NCBI GenBank assembly: GCA_041753575.1
Contig: JBGSUA010000128.1
Coordinates: 41,467-105,466 of the forward strand
DNA length: 64,000 bases
Source of the DNA: CG2-30-51-40 sp041753575
GTDB lineage: Bacteria > Desulfobacterota > DSM-4660 > Desulfatiglandales > Desulfatiglandaceae
Direction: 5' to 3'
Part shown: positions 16,380-26,028 of the stretch, in pieces
Layout: every line of letters starts with the position of its first letter
Numbering within the stretch: the stretch's first letter is position 1
Notes under the pieces: model-generated
Told to the model about the DNA's origin: nothing
Seen by the model: only the letters and a program-made list of their open reading frames with translations
The model's database searches: none
Program-made: the position numbers and the translations under genes

Positions 16380-18424
16380 AGCCGATCCTCCTTTCCTTTC
16401 TTGCTTAAAGAGACCTCAACCAGGTTGCAGTGAAACGCGCAGGATTCGCCCATGTCTGTGAGGCGCTGGCTGGTAAGACTGTTTATCCCGAGATTCCCAA
16501 CCATGAACCTTGGCCAGTAAAGGCCTTCTATGACCGTTACGCCGGGAGCTGCCTTATCGGTCACATCTGCGATAAGAAAACATTCCCCTCTGTCATTCCA
16601 AACCCTTACCCGCGCTCCATTTTCTATGCCCCTGGCGTCGGCGTCTCTGGGATGAATCATGATGCTGGGCCTTCCGGCCTGGTCGCGAAGATCATCTATC
16701 TCGTTAAAGGTTGAATTGAGGAAATGATGTCTGGGAGGGGTAATGAGCTGGAGAGGGTATCTCCCGATGCCTTCCACATCCACACTCGGAGTTCCATCAG
16801 GCAGGGGATCAAGCCCCAGATCGGCCATGGTCCGGGAGTAGATCTCCACCTTTCCTGACGGCGTCTTGAATCCGGATTCAAATGGATTTTCAGGAACCCT
16901 CACCCGGATGGGCCTTCCCTCCTCAAGATCATCATAGGAGATGCCTTTAAGATAGGGAGAATCCGTCTTGAGCATATCCTTGATGAACTCCTCCTCGCTC
17001 ATGCTGAAGCAGTCCTCCTGAAAGCCCATCCTCCTTGCAAGATCCTGAAAGATCCTGAGGGTGGGGCGCGCCTCCCCGACGGGCTCGATAACAGGTTTCG
17101 CCATCTGTAGATAGTAGTGCCCGTAACTGCGGTAAAGATCTGTTGACTCAAGAAAGCTTGCTCCCGGAAGCACCAGGTCGGCGAAAAGGGCCGTCTCGGT
17201 CATAAGATGCTCCTGAACAACCAGAAACAGGTCTTCCCTTGAAAGGCCCTTCATCACCATTTTCGAGTCAGGAGCTACCACTGCCGGGTTGCTGTGATAG
17301 ACATGCATCGCCATGATCTGAGGATTGTCAAGATTTGTAAGGACCTTCCCAAGTTCAACCATATTGACGGACCTTACGCCCTTTTTCCCCAGATCCTCCC
17401 TGGTGAGCGGGGAAAGATTCATGTCAAAGGCGGCAGATGTCGAGCGTGTTATACCCCCGCCTTTCTTTCTGAAGGCGCCCACCAGGGCGGGAAGAATCGC
17501 AATGGTCCGGACCGCCATCGCGCCCCTTAACTGCCTGCCCGGCCCCCAGCCCAGTCTGATATAAGGCGCTCTGGCTTTTCCATACAGGCGGGCAATCTCT
17601 TTTATGCTTGACGCCGCAATCCCTGTTATTCCCTCTGCCAGGGCGGGGCTGTAGCCCGGCAGGCTGCTTTTCAGTTCTTCAAAGCCTATGGTCTGGGAAT
17701 CAATAAATGCCCTGTCAACAAGTCCCTCTTCGGCCAGGATGTTCATCATAGAAAGGGCCAAAGCCGCATCCGTCCCAGGCCTGATTTTCAGGTGGATGTC
17801 AGCCTGCCTGGCTGTCCTGTTCGTGTAAGGGTCAATTACTGCGATAATGGCTCCTTTTCTTCTTGCCTCAAGAAAGAATGGCCATGCATGCATGTTTGTT
17901 GAAATGGTATTGCTTCCCCAGATTATGATCAGATCGGATTCGACGGTGCTTTCTATGTCCGTGGTAGGCAGCTTTCCGACCGTCGCGGCAAATCCCGCTT
18001 CAACCGTTGAGCTGCAGATGGTCCGTTTGAGCCTTGTCGCGCCAAGCCTGTGAAAAAAGGCATGACCGCCGTGAAAGTGAACAAGGCCCATAGTGCCGGC
18101 ATAGGAATACGGCAGGATGGCCTCCGGTCCGTAAGCCTTTGAAATATGGGAGTACCTAGAAGCAATTTCCTCCAATGCCTCATTCCATGATATCCTTGCA
18201 AAGCTCCCTTCCCCCTTCTTGCCCGTCCTTCTTAGAGGGGTTGTAATCCTCAAGGGGGAATAGATCCTCTCCGGATAGTGGCCGACCTTTACGCATACAG
18301 CCCCGCGCGTGAATGGATGATCCGGATCGCCCCGCACCGAGACCACCCTGCCGCCATCAACCCCTGCCAAGAGCCCGCATGTATCAGGGCAGTCATGGGG
18401 ACAGACCGAACGCTTAAACTCCAT
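16376..18424 (-). CDS. Molybdopterin oxidoreductase (DMSO reductase/CISM family catalytic subunit)
   Basis: 682 residues from the ATG at 18422-18424, chosen because GGAGGA lies just before it; a longer frame reaches back to 18481. The N-terminal [4Fe-4S] motif is CPHDCPDTCG followed by a fourth Cys in GAVCVK. Mo-bisPGD contact regions are visible (SNTISTNMHAWPF-like segment, RLGWGPGRQLRGAMAVR, VLPGASFLESTDLYRSYG) and the C-terminal molydop-binding barrel ends the protein (IMIHPRDADARGIENGARV). No Tat signal, so it is cytoplasmic. Electron-transfer or membrane subunits are absent nearby. Substrate unknown. It is sandwiched between a PilZ gene and the M6-like gene in one operon. Confidence 0.9.
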   Translation of the reverse strand: MEFKRSVCPHDCPDTCGLLAGVDGGRVVSVRGDPDHPFTRGAVCVKVGHYPERIYSPLRITTPLRRTGKKGEGSFARISWNEALEEIASRYSHISKAYGPEAILPYSYAGTMGLVHFHGGHAFFHRLGATRLKRTICSSTVEAGFAATVGKLPTTDIESTVESDLIIIWGSNTISTNMHAWPFFLEARRKGAIIAVIDPYTNRTARQADIHLKIRPGTDAALALSMMNILAEEGLVDRAFIDSQTIGFEELKSSLPGYSPALAEGITGIAASSIKEIARLYGKARAPYIRLGWGPGRQLRGAMAVRTIAILPALVGAFRKKGGGITRSTSAAFDMNLSPLTREDLGKKGVRSVNMVELGKVLTNLDNPQIMAMHVYHSNPAVVAPDSKMVMKGLSREDLFLVVQEHLMTETALFADLVLPGASFLESTDLYRSYGHYYLQMAKPVIEPVGEARPTLRIFQDLARRMGFQEDCFSMSEEEFIKDMLKTDSPYLKGISYDDLEEGRPIRVRVPENPFESGFKTPSGKVEIYSRTMADLGLDPLPDGTPSVDVEGIGRYPLQLITPPRHHFLNSTFNEIDDLRDQAGRPSIMIHPRDADARGIENGARVRVWNDRGECFLIADVTDKAAPGVTVIEGLYWPRFMVGNLGINSLTSQRLTDMGESCAFHCNLVEVSLSKKGKEDRL

Positions 18425-18426
18425 GC

Positions 18427-18777
18427 CTAATACTCCTCCAGGATGCGCACGCCGACAACACAGGATCCCTTGGATTGCCATTCCTTATTTGTGGTTATAT
18501 GACGGATCTCCGCTTTCATGATCCTGGTCTTGTTTGCCTTGAACTCATCCATTGAATAGCACTTAATGTCTATTATCCGCCCCTTCTCCAGATGCCTCAA
18601 AATAGGTGAGCCCTCTCGCACCAGGATACACACACCCATTCCCGAGATGTCATGAAGGCCGAATTGGTAAATGGGAAGCGGTGGCCCCAGATTGATCTCG
18701 ACACTGTGGAAAGGCCCAGCCTCTTTCCTGGGTTCGGATCTTCGCTCCCCCTGGAAACGCATATCATTTTCGCTCAT
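18427..18777 (-). CDS. PilZ-domain protein (putative c-di-GMP receptor)
   Basis: 116 residues. Both PilZ signature elements are present: an arginine pair in ERRSEPRK and HDISGMGVCI, which matches the D/NxSxxG turn. The remainder forms the small beta-barrel ending VVGVRILEEY. It would bind cyclic di-GMP and pass the signal to a partner. Its stop lies 2 bases from the start of the molybdoenzyme, so the two are cotranscribed; a regulatory link between c-di-GMP and the enzyme is inference. Confidence 0.85.
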   Translation of the reverse strand: MSENDMRFQGERRSEPRKEAGPFHSVEINLGPPLPIYQFGLHDISGMGVCILVREGSPILRHLEKGRIIDIKCYSMDEFKANKTRIMKAEIRHITTNKEWQSKGSCVVGVRILEEY

Positions 18778-18987
18778 AGTCTGCCTTCCTCCCCGGCGCT
18801 CTAACGCGGCGTCTGTCTCAGAAGATCAATCTGCGTGTGGCCCTGTCGCCTCATGTCCGGTCAAGAACCGAACCTGGAGCCGGATTATTATTTCCCATAA
18901 CATTCATTAGCCATGTCCGGCTTACCCAAACAGATGAAAATGCATTAGCATCTTTTTTGAGGTAAACCAACCGATATCCCTTACAAA

Positions 18988-19728
18988 TCAGGCTTCTTTC
19001 CTTTCAAGGGCCGATCCGGCCTCCATGTCAAGGAACCACATAAGATTTCCTGAAGAAGGAATAACCCTTGCGGCCGGAAGTCCGCCTCCGTCCGAGATTA
19101 TCTTTTTGACAATAGCAGATTTGTCCTTTCCAGTCACAAGAAAGGCCACCCTCTGAGCCGTGTTTATAATCGGAATAGTAAGGGTTATTCTGAAGACCTT
19201 GGGAGTTCCGCCAAATACGGCCGCAACCTGTCCTGAACCCTTTTCATCAGCTTCAGAGTCGGGGAAAATGGAAGCGGTGTGGCCATCGGAGCCGAGGCCC
19301 AGAAAGATCAGATCAAAGTCAGGTTCATTATAACCTCTGCCTGAAAAGAAGCTCTTGAGTATATCTCCATAAACACATGCCGCCTTATCCGGCGGCAAAG
19401 ATACAGGCATGGAATGGATATTATCGTTGGGGATCGGGACCTTTTCGAGAAAATCCCTCATGGCCGCCCCATAGTTGGATGAAGGGTCATCGGCTGAAAC
19501 GCAGCGCTCATCTGCCCAGAAGATATGCACGGACTTCCATGGAATGGAATCGAGATAGGGTTGCTTCCCCAGCAACCTGTGCATGCGCCTTGGTGTTTCT
19601 CCTCCCGAGACGGCCGTGGCAAAAAAGCCTTTTCTGGAGGCTTCCTCCGATGCGGTCTCTGCAAAAAAGCGGGCCGCCGCGTGAGCGGCATCATCGGCCG
19701 TCTTTGATATGATGATCTTCGGGCGCAT
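18988..19728 (-). CDS. pgl: 6-phosphogluconolactonase
   Basis: 246 residues of the DevB/Pgl type, which hydrolyses 6-phosphogluconolactone in the oxidative pentose phosphate pathway. Family motifs are clear: AVSGGETPRRMHRLL, HIFWADERCVSADDPSSNYG, and FDLIFLGLGSDGHTASIFP with the catalytic His. No zwf or gnd gene is adjacent. The preceding 207 bases (18778-18987) show no gene. Confidence 0.95.
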   Translation of the reverse strand: MRPKIIISKTADDAAHAAARFFAETASEEASRKGFFATAVSGGETPRRMHRLLGKQPYLDSIPWKSVHIFWADERCVSADDPSSNYGAAMRDFLEKVPIPNDNIHSMPVSLPPDKAACVYGDILKSFFSGRGYNEPDFDLIFLGLGSDGHTASIFPDSEADEKGSGQVAAVFGGTPKVFRITLTIPIINTAQRVAFLVTGKDKSAIVKKIISDGGGLPAARVIPSSGNLMWFLDMEAGSALERKEA

Positions 19729-19817
19729 TCCAGTCAGCTCCGTCCTGATAATCGGAATAGCCGCGATATGTTACAATCAAAAACCTAATAAGTCCAATCT
19801 GTCCGCACGGTACAGCC

Positions 19818-20330
19818 TCAATCGGCTATACGGAATCGCCACTTACAGAAAAGATCTGCCGGGTGAGGGTCAGGAGGAGCAAAGACACACTCGACCTTGA
19901 TCCTTTCATCAATCATTCTGGCGAAGTTCTCGAATTCTCCTTTATGCATGTGCTTGCACACGAATTCCCCCAGCCCTCTTGACAGCCTCGCCTCCTGCGT
20001 TGGGCATGACGGGACCGTTATGATCACCTCATCGGGCGATTCCTGGATCTCATATCCCACAAGCATTGCCCAGGGAAAAAGCCTCAACGCCGCGACGAAA
20101 CCCTTGAGCCCCTTTTCCTTGATCCCGAAGCGGGGGACAAGGTCCTTAGCGGCCATGGATGAGACCCGGGCCCATACCTTCTCGTTTGTCCTCTCGGCGG
20201 TCGGCTGGTCGAACTGCTCCGCGACATACAGAAACCAGAATGCATCCACCACCCTGTAGTGCCACAGGAGAAATTCAATGTAGCGCTTAAGCTCTTCCTT
20301 ACTCATCCCGTCAAACACTTTAAGATCCAT
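19818..20330 (-). CDS. DUF6125-like conserved protein
   Basis: 170 residues. The ATG at 20328-20330 was chosen because GGAGG stands five bases before it; the open frame extends to 20597 but loses coding character. Conserved-looking features are KRYIEFLLWHYRVVDAFWFL, NEKVWARV, VPSCPTQEARLSRGLGEFVC and the end APPDPHPADLFCKWRF. The Cys residues in SCPTQ, VCKHM and FCKW may bind a metal or cluster, as in L-2-amino-thiazoline/DUF2284-like proteins. Recognition as DUF6125 is from memory. No function is proposed. Confidence 0.65.
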   Translation of the reverse strand: MDLKVFDGMSKEELKRYIEFLLWHYRVVDAFWFLYVAEQFDQPTAERTNEKVWARVSSMAAKDLVPRFGIKEKGLKGFVAALRLFPWAMLVGYEIQESPDEVIITVPSCPTQEARLSRGLGEFVCKHMHKGEFENFARMIDERIKVECVFAPPDPHPADLFCKWRFRIAD

Positions 20331-20572
20331 GCGCGCCTCCATCATCCCTTCCAGTAGCTCAAGCCTATTGATACCATAATGGATTTGGTAACTCCAGAAC
20401 CATCGTGAGATATTCGGCAGATTCAATATCTTTTGTGAAACCTTGACTGCTTCTCTTGAGCGACGGACCGGCGGCATTGACCATCGCAGGTGAGTTCTGA
20501 TATTGTGCCGATTGAGTAAAGAGGATAGAGGAGGGATATCAGATAGACAGCCCAGTAATAAGAAGGCTCTGC

Positions 20573-21205
20573 GTGGGGCCGTTTCAGGTGAACGCATATA
20601 TCGTCAAGTGCCCGAGAACAAACGTAGGCTTCATTATTGATCCCGGAGGAGACGAAGAGCGGATTGTCTCGCTTGCCGCTGAGGAGCATATTGACGTAAG
20701 GTATATTCTCAATACCCACGGACATGTTGACCATGTCCTTGGAAATGAGGCTCTAAAAAAAGCATTTAATGCGGAAACCTGCATGCATGAAACAGACGAT
20801 GATCTGTTTGCCCGAAGCCGGACAGGCATCGCGGCAGCCCGCGAACTAGGTTTCGCTCCTCCCGAGCCCGCTGACAGGAGGCTTAAAGAAGGAGACATCA
20901 TCCAGGCAGGGGATCTGAGCGTTCAGGTCATCCACACGCCGGGGCACACGCCGGGATCGGTTTGTTTTCTTGTGGACCGCAACCTTTTTACCGGCGATAC
21001 CCTGTTTGTGGGTGCGGTAGGTCGAACTGATCTCATCGGAGGCTCCTTTGAAACCCTTCTGGATTCGTTGAAGACAAAGCTCTTGCCCCTTCCGGGTAAT
21101 ACTATCGTATGGCCGGGCCATGACTATGGTGAGACGCCTGCATCAACCTTGGCGCGAGAGAAAGAGGAAAACCCTTATATAACGGATTTCATACTCTCCC
21201 AATGA
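20573..21205 (+). CDS. MBL-fold hydrolase, glyoxalase II-like
   Basis: 210 residues with the zinc site NTHGHVDHVLGN, HTPGHTPGS, FTGDTLFVGAVGRTDL and final WPGHDYGET. This is the short GloB-like group (no C-terminal HAGH domain), probably a thioester hydrolase. The GTG at 20573 begins inside the usual GPFQVNAYIV start. A good GAGGAGGG at 20528-20535 is too far upstream for it, so a non-canonical earlier start (for example ATA) is possible. PNPOx-like gene follows 22 bases later. Confidence 0.88.
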   Translation: MGPFQVNAYIVKCPRTNVGFIIDPGGDEERIVSLAAEEHIDVRYILNTHGHVDHVLGNEALKKAFNAETCMHETDDDLFARSRTGIAAARELGFAPPEPADRRLKEGDIIQAGDLSVQVIHTPGHTPGSVCFLVDRNLFTGDTLFVGAVGRTDLIGGSFETLLDSLKTKLLPLPGNTIVWPGHDYGETPASTLAREKEENPYITDFILSQ

Positions 21206-21227
21206 GACAAAAAGGAGGATAGAAACA

Positions 21228-21632
21228 ATGGACAGGCAGGAACTTATAGCCATCTTTAACAAACGCCCAAGGATCGGCACGCTGAGCACAGCCAACGCCA
21301 AAGGTGAGGTCAATGTGGCGGTTTTCGGCTCCCCCCAGATGATTGACGAAAATACCGTTGTCATGGGAATCGGCAGGAACAGATCTCTTCTTAATCTCAA
21401 GGAAAACCCCAAGGCCGTCTTTATTGTAATGGAGCCGGGGAAGGCGCTTCTCGACTGGAAGGGAGCGCGTGTCTATCTTGAGGTCCTTGATTTGGAGGAA
21501 GGAGGGGGTTTTTTTGAAACGATCAAGGAAGCTATCGGAAAGGCGGCAGGTCCTCAAGCCTCGGCCATGATAAGAGCAGCCATTCGTTTCAGGATAACAG
21601 AGGTAAGACCGCTGGTTGACCCAATGGCCTGA
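21228..21632 (+). CDS. Pyridoxamine 5'-phosphate oxidase-like FMN-binding protein
   Basis: 134 residues, preceded by AAAGGAGG. It shows the split-barrel flavin-binding pattern: RIGTLSTANAKGEVNVAVFGSPQMID, then NRSLLNLKENPKAVFIVMEPG. Members bind FMN or F420 and act as small oxidoreductases. Cotranscription with the GloB-like hydrolase is likely. The 135 bases after it (21633-21767) show no gene. Confidence 0.8.
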   Translation: MDRQELIAIFNKRPRIGTLSTANAKGEVNVAVFGSPQMIDENTVVMGIGRNRSLLNLKENPKAVFIVMEPGKALLDWKGARVYLEVLDLEEGGGFFETIKEAIGKAAGPQASAMIRAAIRFRITEVRPLVDPMA

Positions 21633-21767
21633 TTCCAAGTGCCCGGAATGAATGATGTTTCCATGTAAGCGTTTAACATCACTTATTGAGGCATGTCATC
21701 GAACAACTTCGCGAAGTCAACTGGAGGCCCATTTTGCCGTTAGAAGGGCTATTACGGAGGTAACAAG

Positions 21768-22268
21768 ATGAACTGGCTGGATATAGCCATCATAGCTTTG
21801 ATGGTGTTTTTGATCATAAGGGGTATTTTCAGGGGATTCGTGAGGGAGATAAGCTCCCTTGCAGGAGTCGTAGCAGGCATAATAGTAGCAAACATCTATC
21901 AGCCTGAACTGACGGCGATCCTGAAGGGGTGGTTCGGTTCGTTCGGTTATCTCTCCCTCGTAAGCTATGGCCTTATCTTCCTGGCTGTGCTTGTTGCCTT
22001 CAACCTGGCAGGCTATGGGCTCAAGATAATTCTTCAGAAGGCCCTCCTCGGATGGGCCGACAGATCTCTGGGTGTAGGACTAGCCGTGGTCAAGGGAATC
22101 ATCATTACATATCTTGGAATCGCTCTTCTCACCTCTTTTGTGCCCGAACGCAATCCACACATAGCAAATTCAAGACTCGTTCCCCTGATAGTGTCCTCTT
22201 ATCAATACATGGCAAACCTTATTTCTCCCTCCCTTTATGAGACATGGAAAAAGAAACTTTTGCCTTGA
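21768..22268 (+). CDS. CvpA family membrane protein
   Basis: 166 residues with four predicted membrane helices. It begins with the family pattern NWLDIAIIALMVFLIIRGIFRGF and a following SSLAGVVAGIIVA segment. CvpA proteins are linked to colicin V secretion and to envelope homeostasis; the biochemical role is unclear. GGAGG precedes the ATG, and its 3' end overlaps mazG by 25 bases. Confidence 0.85.
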   Translation: MNWLDIAIIALMVFLIIRGIFRGFVREISSLAGVVAGIIVANIYQPELTAILKGWFGSFGYLSLVSYGLIFLAVLVAFNLAGYGLKIILQKALLGWADRSLGVGLAVVKGIIITYLGIALLTSFVPERNPHIANSRLVPLIVSSYQYMANLISPSLYETWKKKLLP

Positions 22269-23086
22269 GCAAGATAAAGCGCGAAAGAGCGCCCGAGTCC
22301 ATCCTGCGCTTGATTGACCTTATGGCGCGGCTGAGGGGACCGGGAGGATGCCCTTGGGATGCCAAGCAGACCGACACCACTATCAAGGCATATCTCCTGG
22401 AGGAGGCCTATGAGGTGCTGGATGCAGTGGAGAAATCCTCACCCGACGACGTGTGCCAGGAACTCGGGGATCTCCTTTTCCAGATAGTTTTTCATGCAAG
22501 GCTTGCCGAGGAAAGAGGTGAATTCGACCTTGTTGACGTGATGGATCGTATAGCTGAAAAGATGATACGCAGACATCCACATGTCTTCGGCGACGCCCAT
22601 GTCGAGGGCGCCGAGGAGGTAGCTTCGAACTGGGCTAAGATAAAAAGGATGGAAAACGGGGAGAACTCCGATGCGGCAGGCCAGCTCCGGAGCATACCCA
22701 AGAACCTCCCATCTCTTCTTCGAGCCCACAGAATAAGCGAAAGATCCTCGAAGGCCGGTATTCCCCTACCTGAAGGCAAAGAGGGCCTGAAAAAGATGCT
22801 CGGAGCATTAATGGATCTTCAAGAGACCGTTGATTCACCCAGCCCGGAAGTTGCCTCAAAGTCCCTGGGCGATCTTCTTTTCAGCGCAGCAAGTTTCGCA
22901 AGAGCCATGGGATTAAACGCCGAACACATTCTGCGCCTTGCAAATGATAAATTCATGGAAGATGTGGCCCTTGTGGAGAAGGAACTCAAGACCACCGGCC
23001 TTTCTCTTGAAAGCGCGCAGGCATCCCAGATAGAGAAGGCATTTCAGAGGAAGAAGGCGTGGCGCGATGAGGGAACTTCTCTTTAG
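22244..23086 (+). CDS. mazG: Nucleoside triphosphate pyrophosphohydrolase MazG
   Basis: 280 residues, a two-domain MazG. The active N-terminal module shows GGCPWDAKQTDTTIKAYLLEE AY-type residues, the EExxE motifs and QELGDLLFQIVFHARLAEE. A second, divergent repeat follows (KSLGDLLFSAASFARAMGLN). It hydrolyses non-canonical or excess NTPs to NMP and PPi. It overlaps cvpA upstream and the histidine kinase downstream, so translation is coupled. Confidence 0.94.
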   Translation: MEKETFALSKIKRERAPESILRLIDLMARLRGPGGCPWDAKQTDTTIKAYLLEEAYEVLDAVEKSSPDDVCQELGDLLFQIVFHARLAEERGEFDLVDVMDRIAEKMIRRHPHVFGDAHVEGAEEVASNWAKIKRMENGENSDAAGQLRSIPKNLPSLLRAHRISERSSKAGIPLPEGKEGLKKMLGALMDLQETVDSPSPEVASKSLGDLLFSAASFARAMGLNAEHILRLANDKFMEDVALVEKELKTTGLSLESAQASQIEKAFQRKKAWRDEGTSL

Positions 23087-25331
23087 GCTTCAGAGCATCA
23101 GCCTCAAATGGAAGCTTTTGATTCCATTTATTTTGTTCTCTTTTCTGGGCATCTTTACCCTTGCCTATATAGGCCTGAGCTCTCAGGAAGACCTTATAAA
23201 GAAAGAAGAAAAAAGGGCCATTCTGAGATATTATCGCCTCTTTTTTGCCGAGATTGATCACAAGCGCTCATCAGCAATAGCAGTCGCAACAACCATATCA
23301 ACCAGACCAGAGGTAGCGACCCTGCTCGCGGCCGGCGACAGAAATGGTCTGATGGCAATCCTTGAGCCGGTCTTTAATGAGCTTTCATCCAAACAAGGGA
23401 TCGGCATCATCCATATCCATGAGAAACCGGGGAAGTCCTTTCTCCGCCTTCATATGCCTGCGGTATATGGAGAAGATCTCTATCACCGCAGGAGCGTGAT
23501 AAGAGCGATTTTTCTCGGAGAGACAGGAGGAGGGGCCGAGTGGGGAAAGGCCGGTTTGGGCATAAGAGGAGTGGTGCCTGTCAGACTTGATGGAGAGGTA
23601 ATAGGAAGCATTGAGGTCGGTTACTCCTTCGACAGGGAGTTTCTCCTCACGCTTAAAGAGTTCTGGGGGCCTGATTTTACTGAGATGGAAAAGGAAGGGG
23701 AAAAGGACTTTAAGATAAGGGCTTCAACCCTTACGGATTGGGCTGATGTGCCTTTTTCAGGCGGATTCATTGCTGTCCCCGATGAGGAACCTCTGATCTA
23801 TATAGGCCCCAGGGGACACAAGAACAGCTCTGTTCTGATAGGTTCCTTCAGAGATTTATCCAATGAAACTGTGGGCCTCATAAGGATAGATGTTGACAGA
23901 TCCGACATACTGGCACAACTGGTCAATACTCGCCTCATAATGGCCGTGGCGGGGATATCGGGATGTCTTGTGTCATCCATTCTTATCTGGTTGGTGGCAA
24001 TGGTGTTTCTCAAGCCCATTAAGGAGATAGTAAAGGAGAGCAGAGAGATAGCGTCAGGGGCCAGAAAGGCCTTGCTTGGAAGAAGACCCGCAGACGAAGT
24101 AGGCGAGCTGACACGTTCTCTGAACATCATGCTCATTTCTTTGCAACAGAAACAGAGTCAGATAGAGGACTACGCCAGAACCCTTGAGATCCGGGTGCAG
24201 GACCGCACAGCGGACTTGATTGAGTCTGAGGAAAAATATCGCACCCTGGTTGAAAATCTTCCGCTCATAGTTTACAGGCTGCAGCCTGACGGGACCACCG
24301 AATTTGTAAATCCTTCCTTTACCGAAAGCCTTGGATTCACTCCCGAAGAAGTGATATCCGATAGAAACTTCTGGAGAAGAAATATCTGCGGCAAGGATGA
24401 GGGGGAAAATATACTTTCCGATTGCTGGGGAGATGATTCAGGCTTTCGAACGGAAAGATTAGTCAGAAGCAAGGATGGAAGAAACCTTACCTTTATTGAT
24501 CACTCGATTCCATGCGTTGATCAAAACGACAGGATCGAGCGCATTGAAGGTATAATGGTGGACATCACTGAGCTCAAGAGATTGCAGGAACGGGCTCTAA
24601 GGACTGAGGAACTCAGAGTCCTGGGAGGCATATCCGAGAGGTTCGCCCATGAACTTAGAAACCCCCTCGCAAGCGCCGGGGGATTTGCAAGGAGATTGAG
24701 GGATGCGCTTCCCCATGAGAGCAGTCAAAAGCGCTTTGCCGATATAATTGTCCAGGAAGTTGCAAGGCTTGAAGAGATAGTGCGTTTGATGCTCTCCGCC
24801 ATAAGACCTGTCGTGTTCTGTTACGGACCCCTCATGGTTAAAGACATGATTGCCTCTTTGCTGCCTCGTTTACAGACTGCCGCATCGGAGAGAAATCTCA
24901 GGATCACCTCAGCTGTTCCGGCGGATCTACCTGAATCCAAAGGGGATATTACGCTGCTTTCAAAGGCGTTTGAAACGCTTATAACCAACGCCATGTTAAG
25001 TACGGAGGCAGGCGGAGAAATTTCAATCAAGGCTCACAGAGAAGACGATCACATCATAATGACACTTGAATATCCCAATGTGACGCTGGCACAGGAGGAC
25101 CTGGCCCAGTATTTTTTCCCCCGCATCGAAATGGGCGCCGGGCCTACAGCTCTTGAGCTGCCGCTTTCCAAGGTAATCATCCACCGGCACGGCGGAAAGA
25201 TTGACGTTTCAAGGAGCAATCTGCATAATGTAGTGATACGGATAGAGCTTCCATTAACGCCCCAAGTGTCGGAAAGCGATTGCAGAAACGGATCCATAGA
25301 GGTCTTAAATGGTCAGATCCATTCTTCTTAA
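23067..25331 (+). CDS. Membrane sensor histidine kinase with extracytoplasmic sensor, HAMP and PAS
   Basis: 754 residues. The first membrane helix (~17-36) is followed by a ~250-residue extracytoplasmic Cache-like sensor, a second helix (~292-318), HAMP, a coiled coil, PAS (~390-515) and the phosphoacceptor helix with FAHELRNPLASAGG. The C-terminal ATPase domain looks degenerate: an N-box remnant LITNAMLST is present, but the expected DxGxG is replaced by LEYPNVTLAQ and the G2 box by GAGPTALELPLSKVI. ATP binding is therefore doubtful. It overlaps mazG and plsC at its ends. No receiver gene is adjacent. Confidence 0.88.
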   Translation: MRELLFRLQSISLKWKLLIPFILFSFLGIFTLAYIGLSSQEDLIKKEEKRAILRYYRLFFAEIDHKRSSAIAVATTISTRPEVATLLAAGDRNGLMAILEPVFNELSSKQGIGIIHIHEKPGKSFLRLHMPAVYGEDLYHRRSVIRAIFLGETGGGAEWGKAGLGIRGVVPVRLDGEVIGSIEVGYSFDREFLLTLKEFWGPDFTEMEKEGEKDFKIRASTLTDWADVPFSGGFIAVPDEEPLIYIGPRGHKNSSVLIGSFRDLSNETVGLIRIDVDRSDILAQLVNTRLIMAVAGISGCLVSSILIWLVAMVFLKPIKEIVKESREIASGARKALLGRRPADEVGELTRSLNIMLISLQQKQSQIEDYARTLEIRVQDRTADLIESEEKYRTLVENLPLIVYRLQPDGTTEFVNPSFTESLGFTPEEVISDRNFWRRNICGKDEGENILSDCWGDDSGFRTERLVRSKDGRNLTFIDHSIPCVDQNDRIERIEGIMVDITELKRLQERALRTEELRVLGGISERFAHELRNPLASAGGFARRLRDALPHESSQKRFADIIVQEVARLEEIVRLMLSAIRPVVFCYGPLMVKDMIASLLPRLQTAASERNLRITSAVPADLPESKGDITLLSKAFETLITNAMLSTEAGGEISIKAHREDDHIIMTLEYPNVTLAQEDLAQYFFPRIEMGAGPTALELPLSKVIIHRHGGKIDVSRSNLHNVVIRIELPLTPQVSESDCRNGSIEVLNGQIHSS

Positions 25332-26028
25332 TGCCTTTATAGCCCTCTATACCGTTGTGGTTATTATTGCTGTACTGTGCGTTGCGCCCTTTGACGGTTC
25401 GGGAAGACTTATTCACCGTTACTGTGCGCGTCCGTGGGGGAGGGTGATTATCTGGGCGTCCGGCGTAAGAGTCAACGTCTCAGGGCTTGAAAACATTGAC
25501 GCCTCGCAGCCGCGCATTTATATGACCAATCACCAGAGCATCTTCGACATATTTGCCCTGCTCGCATATCTGCCGGTTGACTTTAAATTTATCATGAAAC
25601 AGGAACTCATGCGCATCCCGTTGTTCGGATATGCCACCAAAAGGGCCGGGTACATAGGTATTACCAGGGAAGACCCGAGAAAGGCCATAGCGAGCATGAA
25701 CGAGGCGGCAAGAAAAATTGCCTCAGGCTCGTCCGTGCTGATATTTCCGGAGGGTACCAGGAGCACTGACGGAGTTCTTCTTCCTTTCAAAAAGGGGGGT
25801 TTCACCCTGGCGATCAAATCCGGCTGTGACATTGTGCCTGTTGCGGTTGAGGGAAGCCACCGCATCGTGAAAAAGGGGAGCCTTGATATCAAGAAGGGCT
25901 CATTTGACCTGATGTTTGGAAGGCCCATATCTGTCGTGCCTTTTTCAAAAAGGGACATAGAGGCGCTCATGTCGAGGGTGAGGGATTCCATTGTGGGTCT
26001 AGTTACAGCAGCGCGAAAGGATGGATAA
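25309..26028 (+). CDS. 1-acyl-sn-glycerol-3-phosphate acyltransferase (PlsC family)
   Basis: 239 residues. It has an N-terminal membrane helix, the catalytic HX4D box in NHQSIFD, the substrate motif FPEGTRSTDG and the later PVAVEGS. It transfers an acyl chain to lysophosphatidate in phospholipid synthesis. The start overlaps the kinase gene by 23 bases and its 3' end overlaps the next gene by 8. Confidence 0.93.
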   Translation: MVRSILLNAFIALYTVVVIIAVLCVAPFDGSGRLIHRYCARPWGRVIIWASGVRVNVSGLENIDASQPRIYMTNHQSIFDIFALLAYLPVDFKFIMKQELMRIPLFGYATKRAGYIGITREDPRKAIASMNEAARKIASGSSVLIFPEGTRSTDGVLLPFKKGGFTLAIKSGCDIVPVAVEGSHRIVKKGSLDIKKGSFDLMFGRPISVVPFSKRDIEALMSRVRDSIVGLVTAARKDG

